DNA of 64,000 nucleotides from Oceanobacillus damuensis (GTDB lineage Bacteria; Bacillota; Bacilli; Bacillales; Amphibacillaceae), in the NCBI RefSeq assembly GCF_001618145.1, contig NZ_LQNF01000029.1, positions 1 to 64,000 of the forward strand, written 5' to 3'. Shown here piece by piece: positions 45,476 to 54,091 of this stretch (its first letter is position 1; every line of letters begins with the position of its first letter). A model generated the notes under the pieces. It was given only the letters and a program-made list of their open reading frames with translations. It did not search any database and was not told the origin of the DNA. Position numbers and translations under genes: made by a program.

Positions 45476-46072
45476 ATGGAAGAGAATATCAAAGTTCAAA
45501 AGAAAAAAAAGAATCCAGTACGGCTGTTTTTGTTTGCGATTGTCATTCCACTCGTCATCATTGCTGTACTTGCAGTTGTAGTCATGGGCGTCTTCGGCTT
45601 TGATGTCATTGATTGGGCTAAAGAGAAGGGTGATAATATCCCCGTCGTTTCAGAGCTGGTAACAACAGAAGAAGAAAAAGCTGAAGCAATGGATGAACAA
45701 CAAGTTCAGGCAGCACTCGACAGCAAAGATAATGAAATAATCCAATTAAATCGGACAATCACCGATTTGGAAGCTACCATTAATTCGATGGAACAGGAGA
45801 TCCTAAAACTTGAAAACAACCTGCAATCCGCTGAGGCTGAAGAAGAGCCGACAGAAGAAAATACAGAGAAACAGGGAGTTGGGATTGTTACAGATTCCTA
45901 TGAAGAAATGAAAAGCAAACAGGCAGCTTTAATACTTCAGAATATGGAAATGGAAACAGCAGTATTAATTTTACAGGAAATTTCCTATGAAGCTCGTGGC
46001 GACATACTTGAAGCGATGGATCCTGAAAATGCAGCTACATTTACCCAGCTTCTTATAGCAGACGAAAATTGA
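45476..46072 (+). CDS. ylxF: MotE-like protein (YlxF)
   Basis: 198 residues from the ATG at 45476 (AGGTGA 5 bp upstream). One N-terminal membrane segment (about 13-38, RLFLFAIVIPLVIIAVLAVVV), a coiled coil (about 75-115), and a C-terminal MgtE-N-like repeat (KQAALILQNMEMETAVLILQEISYEARGDILEAMDPENAATF). The position between fliJ and fliK matches ylxF. The MotE relative is a chaperone for a motor protein in other bacteria; the role here is inferred. Confidence 0.85.
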   Translation: MEENIKVQKKKKNPVRLFLFAIVIPLVIIAVLAVVVMGVFGFDVIDWAKEKGDNIPVVSELVTTEEEKAEAMDEQQVQAALDSKDNEIIQLNRTITDLEATINSMEQEILKLENNLQSAEAEEEPTEENTEKQGVGIVTDSYEEMKSKQAALILQNMEMETAVLILQEISYEARGDILEAMDPENAATFTQLLIADEN

Positions 46073-46099
46073 GGATGAAAATTGAAAGGAGGTGAGAAA

Positions 46100-47464
46100 G
46101 TGAACAACGTAGGAATGCTTTTTCAACAAATACAGCCTGCCCAAATTGTAAAGGGTAATTTAAAAACGAATAACGGCACTGCAACAAACAAATTTCAGCA
46201 GCTACTGGACAAAACCGGGGAGGAAGCACTTCTTGCAGCTGGAGAAAATGACGAATTAACGAGCGCTAAAGAAATTGAATTACCGTTCTTAAACGGAGAG
46301 GAACTATCTGAAGATATCTATGCCCTGCTAATGAGTGATATTTCAGACGCTTCTGCTTTACTGGAGGATATTTTAGACAAGGAAGGACAATCAGCGATGA
46401 GTTCTTTCATCGAACTTGGTTCCTCCCCTGAAGAGCTTGCAGAGGCGCTTAATCAAATCCTTACTTCCGTTCAGAATACTAAAAATGGTGAAATTCATTC
46501 TGATACAGCTGCAACTGCTGAGGAAATTCATGTGTTGCATCGAGTATTAGAGCGAATCCCATTACAAACGATGGACAGCATCCATGCAAAGGAAGCAGGA
46601 AATCAGGAATTACTGCAAAAACAGTATGCATCATTAATCTCTCAATCTAATGAATTGCTCTCCAAAGTGAAGACACAGGAAGACGTTTTGAAAGCTTCCC
46701 CAAAAATTTTGGAATTATTGCAGCAATGGCAGGATTTGAACAAAGGCACAATTAATAAGAATGCAGCTGTACAAACACTTGATCAGGCACAAGGCAGCAG
46801 AGAGTCAGTTGCATGGAAAAGCATTTTGGAAACCTTCCAAAAAAGGGAGCATTTTTCAGGGAAACAGTTATATAATACGGATTCAAAAGTTACGGTCAAC
46901 GATGTATCGAAATGGGTCGGAAAAGCCTTGGAAGCAGATAAAATCAATAACGTTCCAGTCAGTCTGAATACATCATTGCCGCTAGCGAAACTAGAACAGT
47001 ATGCTATCTATATAAATCAGTCACAAAACAATCAATCACCGGACCAGCAACTGATGGAGCAATTCCAAAAAATCATGAATTCCAGCAGGTTATCTACTTT
47101 ACCAAATGGAAATAATCAGTTATCGATTACATTGCGACCTGACAATCTGGGTGAAATGATGGTGCGTTTTACACAGGTTAATGGTGAAATGACGGTGAAA
47201 ATTCTTGTTACATCAGCAGCAGCCAAGGAGATGCTGGAATCCAACATTCATCAATTAAGGAATATGTTCTCTCCGCATCAGGTAGTGATTGAGAAACAGG
47301 ATTTAACTGTCCAGTCAACGAGTGTACAAAAGGAAGAGGAAAGCAATCCATTGAAAGATCAGGCAGAACAGCAATCTGATCAATCGGACCGAAACGGTGA
47401 GCAAAATGATGATAACAGCTTTGAACTTCAATTTGAAGAAGTGTTAATGAATGAGAAAGTGTAG
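46100..47464 (+). CDS. fliK: Flagellar hook-length control protein FliK
   Basis: 454 residues from a GTG at 46100, 4-8 bp after AAAGGAGGTGAG. A long variable N-terminal ruler region is followed by the conserved C-terminal domain (about 320-410, LSITLRPDNLGEMMVRFTQVNGEMTVKILVTSAAAKEMLESNIHQL), then an acidic/Gln tail. It measures the hook and switches FlhB specificity. Confidence 0.93.
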   Translation: MNNVGMLFQQIQPAQIVKGNLKTNNGTATNKFQQLLDKTGEEALLAAGENDELTSAKEIELPFLNGEELSEDIYALLMSDISDASALLEDILDKEGQSAMSSFIELGSSPEELAEALNQILTSVQNTKNGEIHSDTAATAEEIHVLHRVLERIPLQTMDSIHAKEAGNQELLQKQYASLISQSNELLSKVKTQEDVLKASPKILELLQQWQDLNKGTINKNAAVQTLDQAQGSRESVAWKSILETFQKREHFSGKQLYNTDSKVTVNDVSKWVGKALEADKINNVPVSLNTSLPLAKLEQYAIYINQSQNNQSPDQQLMEQFQKIMNSSRLSTLPNGNNQLSITLRPDNLGEMMVRFTQVNGEMTVKILVTSAAAKEMLESNIHQLRNMFSPHQVVIEKQDLTVQSTSVQKEEESNPLKDQAEQQSDQSDRNGEQNDDNSFELQFEEVLMNEKV

Positions 47465-47473
47465 GTGGAGAAA

Positions 47474-47911
47474 ATGACGACAATTGATCCTTCGTTATAT
47501 TTAAGTAACCAGCCAAAGACAAGAGCACCAAGTACAGATCTCGGCAAAGATGAATTCCTGCAAATATTGATGACACAGTTACAAAATCAGGACCCAACAA
47601 GTCCGATGGATGACCGCGAGTTTATTTCACAAATGGCTACATTTTCATCGCTCGAGCAAATGATGAATATGTCAAAATCCATTGACACGCTGGTGCAAAG
47701 CCAATTGATGTCCCCTGTTATCCAGTATAGTCATATGATTGGGAAAGAAGTATCCTATCCAGCTACAGATCCGGATACAGGAAGAGAAACAGGAAGTAAA
47801 TCCAGCAAGGTAATAGCTGTCAGCCAAAATGAAGGATGGGCCATTCTGGAAATGGAAAATGGCGAGAAAATTCATGCGGATGCAGTCACCCAGGTCACCG
47901 GTGAGAAATAA
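47474..47911 (+). CDS. flgD: Flagellar hook capping protein FlgD
   Basis: 145 residues. The diagnostic start is LGKDEFLQILMTQLQNQDPTSPMDDREFISQMATFSSLEQMMN. It caps the growing hook. The ATG at 47474 follows GGTGGA and begins 10 bp after the fliK stop. Confidence 0.95.
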   Translation: MTTIDPSLYLSNQPKTRAPSTDLGKDEFLQILMTQLQNQDPTSPMDDREFISQMATFSSLEQMMNMSKSIDTLVQSQLMSPVIQYSHMIGKEVSYPATDPDTGRETGSKSSKVIAVSQNEGWAILEMENGEKIHADAVTQVTGEK

Positions 47912-47960
47912 AATGACGGGAATCAAAACAATGTAACTGAATAAAAGGGAGTGAATTGAA

Positions 47961-48332
47961 ATGGACCATCGAATTCATCAAGTCCCACAGCATGCATTAC
48001 AATACCAATCCGTCCCGAAGCCCAGACAGAATGTCACATCGACTAATTTCAAGGATCTATTAGCTGAACAGCAGCCGTTAAAAATAAGTAAGCATGCTAC
48101 CCAGCGGTTAACCGAAAGAAAAATTCATATCGATGAGCAGCAATGGCGGAAAATCGGAGAACAAATGCAGCAGGCAAAGGAAAAGGGTATTACCGATTCA
48201 CTCGTTGTAATGAACAATGCGGCATTGCTGGTTAATGCTGAAAACCATACAGTAGTAACTGCAATGGGCCGGGAAGAAGCGACAAACAGAATCTTTACGA
48301 ATATCAATGGTACGATTTTGATCAACGATTAG
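47961..48332 (+). CDS. TIGR02530-type flagellar operon protein
   Basis: 123 residues with the family block LKISKHATQRLTERKIHIDEQQWRKIGEQMQQAKEKGITDSLVVMNNAALLVNAENHTVVTAM. Such proteins occur between flgD and flgE in many Firmicutes but, as I recall, not in B. subtilis itself. The function is unknown. The ribosome site is AAAGGGAGTG. Confidence 0.85.
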   Translation: MDHRIHQVPQHALQYQSVPKPRQNVTSTNFKDLLAEQQPLKISKHATQRLTERKIHIDEQQWRKIGEQMQQAKEKGITDSLVVMNNAALLVNAENHTVVTAMGREEATNRIFTNINGTILIND

Positions 48333-48359
48333 GCTGGACCCATATGGGAGGCCGCTACA

Positions 48360-48383
48360 AGCTGTTGACTGACAGATACAGCT
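48360..48383 (+). repeat. Small inverted repeat before flgE
   Basis: AGCTGT (48360-48365) pairs with ACAGCT (48378-48383), with GGCC-like pairs nearby. No T-run follows. It may be an mRNA stability structure in the 85-bp gap. Confidence 0.35.
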
Positions 48384-48417
48384 ATAAAAATTCAAACAAC
48401 TAAAGGGGATAATAATT

Positions 48418-49212
48418 ATGTTACGTTCAATGTATGCAGGGATTTCAGGTATGAAGAACTTTCAAACAAAACTAGATGTCATCGGGAATAATATTGCCAA
48501 TGTAAATACTTCAGGCTATAAGAAAGCAACCGTAGCATTTCAGGATCTAATGAGTCAAACAACATCGGGAGCACAAGGAGCAACAGATACACGTGGGGGG
48601 ATCAATGCCACTCAAGTAGGGCTGGGTTCAAAGCTTGGGACCATCAGTAATATCCACACACAAGGATTTCAGCAAACGACGAATAACCCACTCGACATGG
48701 CTATAGAGGGAGACGGAATGTTCGTATTACAGGAAACAGATGGAGCCACATACTATACTAGATCAGGTAATTTCTATCTGGATGATAACGGTGATATTGT
48801 TAATTCAGATGGTCTGTATTTGCAAGGCCTTGATGGCAATATTAGAATTCCGGTAGCAGCTCAAAGTTTTAGCATTCAAACAAATGGAACAGTAAATTAT
48901 ATTAATGCAGCTGGTGAAACAGAAACTGCTGGTCAAATTGGTCTTGCAGCATTCTCAAATCCAACAGGGTTGCAGAAATCTGGAAGTAACCTATATTTAG
49001 ATTCACCTAATGCTGGACTGATAGCAGGACTTGTAACACCCGAAACAGATGGCGCAGCGTCAATCGTCAGTGGCTCTTTGGAAATGTCCAATGTTGATCT
49101 TGCAGAGGAATTCACGGAGATGATTACTTCTCAGCGTGGATTTCAGGCAAATACAAGGATTATAACGACATCGGATGAAATTCTTCAGGAACTGGTTAAC
49201 TTAAAACGATAA
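48418..49212 (+). CDS. flgE: Flagellar hook protein FlgE (FlgG-like)
   Basis: 264 residues, the length of B. subtilis FlgE. It starts MLRSMYAGISGMKNFQTKLDVIGNNIANVNTSGYKK, with NNPLDMAIEGDGMFVLQ in the middle and the C-terminal EFTEMITSQRGFQANTRIITTSDEILQELVNLKR. It forms the hook. Short hook proteins like this are easily named FlgG in annotation; the position after flgD supports FlgE. Confidence 0.92.
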   Translation: MLRSMYAGISGMKNFQTKLDVIGNNIANVNTSGYKKATVAFQDLMSQTTSGAQGATDTRGGINATQVGLGSKLGTISNIHTQGFQQTTNNPLDMAIEGDGMFVLQETDGATYYTRSGNFYLDDNGDIVNSDGLYLQGLDGNIRIPVAAQSFSIQTNGTVNYINAAGETETAGQIGLAAFSNPTGLQKSGSNLYLDSPNAGLIAGLVTPETDGAASIVSGSLEMSNVDLAEEFTEMITSQRGFQANTRIITTSDEILQELVNLKR

Positions 49213-49220
49213 TAGATAAT

Positions 49221-49268
49221 AGGGAGGTAGGGAGTATCTTCTTTTAAGAGGTACTCCCGCCATATAAA
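49221..49268 (+). promoter_or_regulatory. Shine-Dalgarno plus stem-loop before swrD
   Basis: AGGGAGGT (49221-49228) is a strong ribosome site, yet no start codon lies within the usual distance. A stem-loop GGGAGTA (49230-49236) / TACTCCC (49252-49258), extended by CTT/AAG, separates it from the swrD ATG at 49269, which has no purine-rich site of its own. Folding would bring the site to about 12 nt from the ATG. Confidence 0.6.
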
Positions 49269-49487
49269 ATGATTAATTTAAATAGGCTGAATGGTGAACC
49301 GTTTACGCTTAATGCAGTTTTAATTGAACAGGTACAGTCATTGCCGGATACTACCATTTCGTTAATAAATGGGAAAAAGATCGTGGTAAAAAATGAGGCT
49401 TCCGATGTTACTGGAATGATAACAGCGTATTATCGGTTAATCGGATTGCAGCGTGTACATAAGGAGGCAGGTGAAGGGGATGAGTAA
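49269..49487 (+). CDS. swrD: FlbD/SwrD family flagellar protein
   Basis: 72 residues, MINLNRLNGEPFTLNAVLIEQVQSLPDTTISLINGKKIVVKNE..., matching FlbD/YlzI (SwrD) that raises flagellar power for swarming in B. subtilis. In-frame codons upstream contain a stop at 49245 and no start, so the ATG at 49269 is firm. It overlaps fliL by 8 bases. Confidence 0.93.
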   Translation: MINLNRLNGEPFTLNAVLIEQVQSLPDTTISLINGKKIVVKNEASDVTGMITAYYRLIGLQRVHKEAGEGDE

Positions 49488-49899
49488 GTCAGTGAAAACA
49501 ATGATTACATCTTTAGTAATATTGTTGATAGGTGCAATTGCAGCTTTAGTTGTTGTCCTTAATGTTGCCGGGCAAAATAACGAAGGTGAAGCACAGAATA
49601 TCGATGACATTGTGGAATATTCCTATGAATCACCTGAAGTTACAACAGACTTAGAGGATGGAACTTTTGTCAGAATTCAGTTTCAAATCGTTACAGATGG
49701 GAAAAAGGCAAAAGAAGAAATCGGTAAGCGTGACTTTCAGCTGAAAAACATCTTGATCAAAGAGCTGGCTACCAAGTCGGAAGAGGATTTCAAATCCGGT
49801 CTGGGCGAATTGGAGCAAGTAGTCATGACAAAGCTGAACGAATTAATGACTGAAGGGCAAATCACAGAAGTATATACAATAAACAAAATACTTCAATAG
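49480..49899 (+). CDS. fliL: Flagellar basal body-associated protein FliL
   Basis: 139 residues. One membrane segment (about 8-30, MITSLVILLIGAIAALVVVLNV) precedes a periplasm-side domain (RIQFQIVTDGKKAKEEIGKRDFQLKNILIKELA). It stabilises stators near the motor. The ATG at 49480 follows GGTGAAGGGG. Confidence 0.94.
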   Translation: MSKSVKTMITSLVILLIGAIAALVVVLNVAGQNNEGEAQNIDDIVEYSYESPEVTTDLEDGTFVRIQFQIVTDGKKAKEEIGKRDFQLKNILIKELATKSEEDFKSGLGELEQVVMTKLNELMTEGQITEVYTINKILQ

Positions 49900-49932
49900 A
49901 ATTAGCTCCTACGGGGGAGGTGAGTATGGTTA

Positions 49933-50928
49933 ATGGATGAAGTTCTATCACAAAATGAAATAGATGCCCTGTTATCAGCAATAACTTCAGGAGAGATGGA
50001 TGCTGAAGATTTAAAGAAGGAAGAACAGGAAAAGAGAGTCCGCGTCTACGATTTTAAACGTGCGTTAAGATTCTCTAAAGATCAAATAAGAAGTATATCA
50101 AGAATTCATGAGAATTATGCCAGAATGCTGACGACATTCTTCTCATCCCAATTAAGAAGCTACGTAAATATTTCCGTAACATCTGTTGATCAGGTACCAT
50201 ATGAGGAATTTATCCGTTCCATACCAGAGATGACAGTTCTGAATCTGTACAGTGTCGAACCACTGGAAGGCAACTTGATTATGGAGGTTAACCCAAATGT
50301 TGCATATGCCTTGCTTGATCGAATTTTAGGTGGTAAAGGAAATACGATAGACAAGAATGACAGTTTGACAGAGATTGAACAATTGCTTTTAAGCCAAATA
50401 TTTGAAAAAGCGGTCAGTACGATGAAGGAAGCTTGGAGTTCGGTTGCGGAAATTGACCCTGTCCTCGAGGAATTTGAGGAAAATCCTCAATTCTTACAGA
50501 TGGTTGCACCTAATGAGACAGTTGTAGTCGTCTCATTAACAACAGCTATCGGCGAAACTACGGGGATGATCAATATTTGTATTCCGCATATTATTTTGGA
50601 ACCAATTATACCGAAGCTCTCCGCACATTATTGGATGCAATCAACAAAGAAAAGCAGAGATAAAAATGCATTTACGAAAATGTCAAAAAATCTTAAACTG
50701 GCTGAAGTAGAACTGAAAACAATTCTTGGAGAAACAACAATCTCAATCAACGATTTCCTGAAATTCAATAAAGACGATGTGATAGCATTGGATCAGCAAA
50801 TTGATATGCCGCTTAAACTGGAGGTAAACAATGAACCAAAATTTTATGTGCAGCCCGGTAAGTTCAAAAATAAGATGTCTGTGCAAATTTTAGAAGAAAT
50901 AAATGGGGTGAATGAAGATGATGAATGA
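49933..50928 (+). CDS. fliM: Flagellar motor switch protein FliM
   Basis: 331 residues. The N-terminal CheY-P docking motif is VLSQNEIDALLSAI. Next comes VYDFKRALRFSKDQIRSISRIHENYARML, a CheC-like middle domain and a C-terminal SpoA domain (LAEVELKTILGETTISINDFLKFNKDDVI). It is part of the C-ring with FliG and FliY. Its end overlaps the fliY start. Confidence 0.97.
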   Translation: MDEVLSQNEIDALLSAITSGEMDAEDLKKEEQEKRVRVYDFKRALRFSKDQIRSISRIHENYARMLTTFFSSQLRSYVNISVTSVDQVPYEEFIRSIPEMTVLNLYSVEPLEGNLIMEVNPNVAYALLDRILGGKGNTIDKNDSLTEIEQLLLSQIFEKAVSTMKEAWSSVAEIDPVLEEFEENPQFLQMVAPNETVVVVSLTTAIGETTGMINICIPHIILEPIIPKLSAHYWMQSTKKSRDKNAFTKMSKNLKLAEVELKTILGETTISINDFLKFNKDDVIALDQQIDMPLKLEVNNEPKFYVQPGKFKNKMSVQILEEINGVNEDDE

Positions 50929-52078
50929 TGGAATGCTTTCACAGGATGAAATAGATGCTCTATTGAATATATCCGATGATAAAGAAACAACAAATAAATC
51001 TGAGCAAAACTATCTTTCCGGTGTGGAAATTGATGCATTAGGAGAAATAGGGAACATTTCCTTTGGAAGTTCTGCAACTACTCTATCGACACTGCTAAAC
51101 CAGAAGGTCGAAATTACCACTCCTACCGTTGATGTAATTGAAAAAGAGAAGCTTGGCGATGAGTTTACATTTGAACCGGTCAGTGTTCAAGTAAATTACA
51201 TAGAAGGTTTCACTGGAAAAAATGTATTTGTAATTAAGGCAAGTGACGCAGCGATCATTGCCGATATTATGCTTGGAGGAGACGGAACCAACCCGGACAT
51301 GGATCTAAAAGACATTCATGTCAGTGCTGTTCAGGAAACCATGAATCAAATGATGGGAGCTGCAGCCACGAGTATGTCAACTGTCTTTAATACACGTGTT
51401 GACATTTCACCACCTTCCATCATTGATGGAGAAGTGAGCGGCGGCAATGAAGCTATTTTCGACGAGGATATTTATGTAAAAGTATTCTTTAAGCTGACTG
51501 TAGGGGATTTGATAGATTCCAACATGATGCAGCTCATCCCGTTGCAATTTGCAAAGCAATTAGTGGACAGGCTCCTTAACCAATCTGATGGAGAAGAAGC
51601 TGCAGCGACTTTGGAGCTGGAGGAACCTGCAGCAAGTTCGGACCAGGAAGATATGATGCAGAAACCGAAATCCTATCAGAAAGAGACAAATGAATTTAAT
51701 ACGAAACAGGAATCTGCCCAGCCTCAATTTATAGGTAATGGAAATATTTCTAAGCAGGCACCGGTTCAACAAGCGACATTCTCTAATTTTGAAAAGGTTG
51801 ATCTGAGTAATAATGAGCATAGAAACCTGGACATGCTGCTTGATATTCCCTTAAAAGTGACAGTTGAGCTCGGCCGTACGAAAAAGTCGATTAAAGACAT
51901 ATTGGATCTGGCACACGGATCGATAATTGAACTGGATAAGCTTGCAGGTGAGCCTGTCGATATATTGGTAAATGAAAAACTCGTTGCTGAAGGTGAAGTA
52001 GTTGTAATTGAAGAAAACTTTGGTGTACGAATCACAGATATTATAAGTCAATCCGACCGGATCATGAAACTAAAATAA
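50918..52078 (+). CDS. fliY: Flagellar motor switch phosphatase FliY
   Basis: 386 residues. The N-terminal MLSQDEIDALLNI copy of the CheY-P binding motif is followed by CheC-type phosphatase helices (ALGEIGNISFGSSATTLSTLL at about 38-58 and VQETMNQMMGAAATSMSTVF at about 140-160), a Gln-rich linker, and a C-terminal FliN-like SpoA domain (DIPLKVTVELGRTKKSIKDILDLAHGSIIELD). It dephosphorylates CheY-P at the switch. The ATG at 50918 is best spaced from GGGGTG; 50912 and 50921 are alternatives. Confidence 0.95.
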   Translation: MMNDGMLSQDEIDALLNISDDKETTNKSEQNYLSGVEIDALGEIGNISFGSSATTLSTLLNQKVEITTPTVDVIEKEKLGDEFTFEPVSVQVNYIEGFTGKNVFVIKASDAAIIADIMLGGDGTNPDMDLKDIHVSAVQETMNQMMGAAATSMSTVFNTRVDISPPSIIDGEVSGGNEAIFDEDIYVKVFFKLTVGDLIDSNMMQLIPLQFAKQLVDRLLNQSDGEEAAATLELEEPAASSDQEDMMQKPKSYQKETNEFNTKQESAQPQFIGNGNISKQAPVQQATFSNFEKVDLSNNEHRNLDMLLDIPLKVTVELGRTKKSIKDILDLAHGSIIELDKLAGEPVDILVNEKLVAEGEVVVIEENFGVRITDIISQSDRIMKLK

Positions 52079-52099
52079 TAGATTATTGGGGGAAGAAGA

Positions 52100-52462
52100 A
52101 TGGCACATCGAATTTTGATTGTAGATGACGCTGCATTTATGCGGATGATGATTAAGGATATTCTGACTAAAAATGGATTTGAAGTTGTTGGAGAAGCTCC
52201 CGATGGGGCACAGGCGATTGAAAAGTATAACGAACTGACGCCTGATTTGGTGACAATGGATATTACGATGCCGGAGATGGATGGCATTACAGCATTAAAA
52301 GAAATAAAAAAATCAAATCCGGATGCAAAAATTATTATGTGTTCTGCGATGGGCCAGCAGGCGATGGTTATCGATGCCATCCAGGCAGGTGCTAAAGACT
52401 TTATTGTAAAACCATTTCAGGGAGACAGAGTAATCGAGGCAATTCAGAAAGCTTTAAGTTAA
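52100..52462 (+). CDS. cheY: Chemotaxis response regulator CheY
   Basis: 120 residues. Acidic pocket VDDAAFMRMM, phospho-acceptor Asp in LVTMDITMPEMDG (about residue 54), and switch residues in CSAMGQQ and IVKPFQ. The phosphorylated form binds FliM/FliY to promote counter-clockwise rotation in Bacillus. Its kinase CheA is not in this window. Confidence 0.97.
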   Translation: MAHRILIVDDAAFMRMMIKDILTKNGFEVVGEAPDGAQAIEKYNELTPDLVTMDITMPEMDGITALKEIKKSNPDAKIIMCSAMGQQAMVIDAIQAGAKDFIVKPFQGDRVIEAIQKALS

Positions 52463-52475
52463 GAAACGAGTGAGT

Positions 52476-53132
52476 ATGTTGAAGAAGACATTCCTATGCA
52501 TTTTATGTTTAAGCATCATTGCCTTCTCTGTGATTTTCTCCGGAGAAGCAATTGCAGCAACAACCCCAAATGTTACTGATTGCCTGGAAGGACAGGTAGA
52601 CTGCAGTGAACCTGCTGACACCGTCAATCCAGAGGAAGAGAATGATAATGATTTACTGACAGAAACAGAAAGTACCGGTTCATTGGCATTTGAATTGGTA
52701 AAAGTGTTTTTTGCACTAGTTCTCATACTTGCCCTAATCTATATTCTGATCAAGTTTCTGAACAAACGAACGAAGCTTTCGAACCATGTCAAGGCTTTAG
52801 AGAATGTAGGAGGCATATCGGTAGGGCAAAATAAGTCCATCCAAATTGTGCGTATCGGTACACATCTTTATATAGTCGGTGTCGGCGAAAATGTGCAAAT
52901 GCTTCAGGAGATTACGGATGAACAAGTAAAAGAAGATATTTTGCTGAGTAAAGAGGGAACATCCGATGATTTTCCGGGGGGGACTTTATTGTCGTCTCTC
53001 ATCCAAAAAAAACAGGGAAATCAGGATTCATCGGACAGCAATTTTAAAGCAATGTTTTCGAAAGAGCTGGAAAACTTAAAGCAAAACAGAAACAAAATGA
53101 TCAACAAAAACAAGGAAGATACCCATGAATGA
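52476..53132 (+). CDS. fliO: Flagellar biosynthesis protein FliO (FliZ)
   Basis: 218 residues. A signal-peptide-like start (MLKKTFLCILCLSIIAFSVIFSGEAIAA) precedes a short outside segment, a membrane helix (about 75-97, LAFELVKVFFALVLILALIYILI) and a FliO cytoplasmic domain (VGQNKSIQIVRIGTHLYIVGVGENVQML). It helps assemble FliP in the export gate. GTG 52470 or ATG 52476 may be the start. It overlaps fliP by 8 bases. Confidence 0.92.
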   Translation: MLKKTFLCILCLSIIAFSVIFSGEAIAATTPNVTDCLEGQVDCSEPADTVNPEEENDNDLLTETESTGSLAFELVKVFFALVLILALIYILIKFLNKRTKLSNHVKALENVGGISVGQNKSIQIVRIGTHLYIVGVGENVQMLQEITDEQVKEDILLSKEGTSDDFPGGTLLSSLIQKKQGNQDSSDSNFKAMFSKELENLKQNRNKMINKNKEDTHE

Positions 53133-53790
53133 ATTTATAGATATGTTTTCCGGTACAGATCCGACCAATATATCAACGTCTGTCCAATTATTATTGTTGC
53201 TTACCATTTTTTCATTGGCTCCAGGAATTTTAATTCTAATGACGAGCTTCACCCGAATTATCATTGTGCTGTCTTTTGTCAGAACTTCACTGGCCACACA
53301 GCAAATGCCGCCAAACCAGGTATTAGTCGGGCTTGCAATGTTTTTGACGTTTTTCATTATGGCACCTACGTTCACCGAAGTATATGAACAGGGATTGCAG
53401 CCTCTTTTCGATGAAGAGATAACACTCGATGAGGCTTATGAAAATGCCAGTGCACCATTAAAGGATTTTATGGCGAGACATACGAGGCAAAAAGATCTGG
53501 CACTCTTCATGAATTACACACAGGCAGAAACACCGGAAACAGTCCAGGATATTCCGCTGACAACGCTCGTACCTGCATTTGCAATCAGCGAGCTGAAGAC
53601 AGCATTTCAGATGGGTTTCATGATATTTATTCCGTTCTTAATTATCGATATGGCTGTTGCGAGTGTATTAATGTCGATGGGTATGATGATGTTGCCTCCT
53701 GTTATGATTTCCCTGCCATTCAAGATTCTGCTGTTTGTATTGGTGGATGGATGGTACTTGATTACACAATCATTACTCGGTGGTTTTTAG
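53125..53790 (+). CDS. fliP: Flagellar export gate protein FliP
   Basis: 221 residues, four membrane segments, with LAPGILILMTSFTRIIIVLSFVR and QTMPPNQ-like QQMPPNQVLVGLAMFLT, typical of FliP. No long cleavable signal is seen, as in other Bacillus FliP proteins. Core component of the FliPQR gate. Confidence 0.96.
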   Translation: MNEFIDMFSGTDPTNISTSVQLLLLLTIFSLAPGILILMTSFTRIIIVLSFVRTSLATQQMPPNQVLVGLAMFLTFFIMAPTFTEVYEQGLQPLFDEEITLDEAYENASAPLKDFMARHTRQKDLALFMNYTQAETPETVQDIPLTTLVPAFAISELKTAFQMGFMIFIPFLIIDMAVASVLMSMGMMMLPPVMISLPFKILLFVLVDGWYLITQSLLGGF

Positions 53791-53818
53791 ATGTTTTTAG
53801 TGAAAGGGGCTTGTTTAA

Positions 53819-54088
53819 TTGAGCAATGAATTCGTATTAACATTAGCTGAACAAGGAATCTACACGATCTTGCTTGTTACAGGACCATTGCTTATATTGG
53901 CACTTGCCGTTGGTCTTTTGGTAAGTATTTTTCAGGCTACGACGCAAATTCAGGAACAAACGCTAGCTTTCGTTCCAAAAATAGTGGCTGTATTGGTAGG
54001 CCTCATTTTCTTCGGCCCTTGGATGCTGACGACAATGGTGGAATTTACAGCGAATATATTACAAAATATAAATCAGTTTGTAGGGTAA
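53819..54088 (+). CDS. fliQ: Flagellar export gate protein FliQ
   Basis: 89 residues, two membrane helices, SNEFVLTLAEQGIYTILLVTGPLLILALAVGLLVSIFQATTQIQEQTLAFVPK. It starts at a TTG after AAAGGGG. Partner of FliP and FliR. Confidence 0.96.
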   Translation: MSNEFVLTLAEQGIYTILLVTGPLLILALAVGLLVSIFQATTQIQEQTLAFVPKIVAVLVGLIFFGPWMLTTMVEFTANILQNINQFVG

Positions 54089-54091
54089 AAC

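Noticed and set aside
47465-47473. Frameshift or gene break between fliK and flgD
   Set aside because: Both proteins are complete; the 9-bp gap simply contains the flgD ribosome site.
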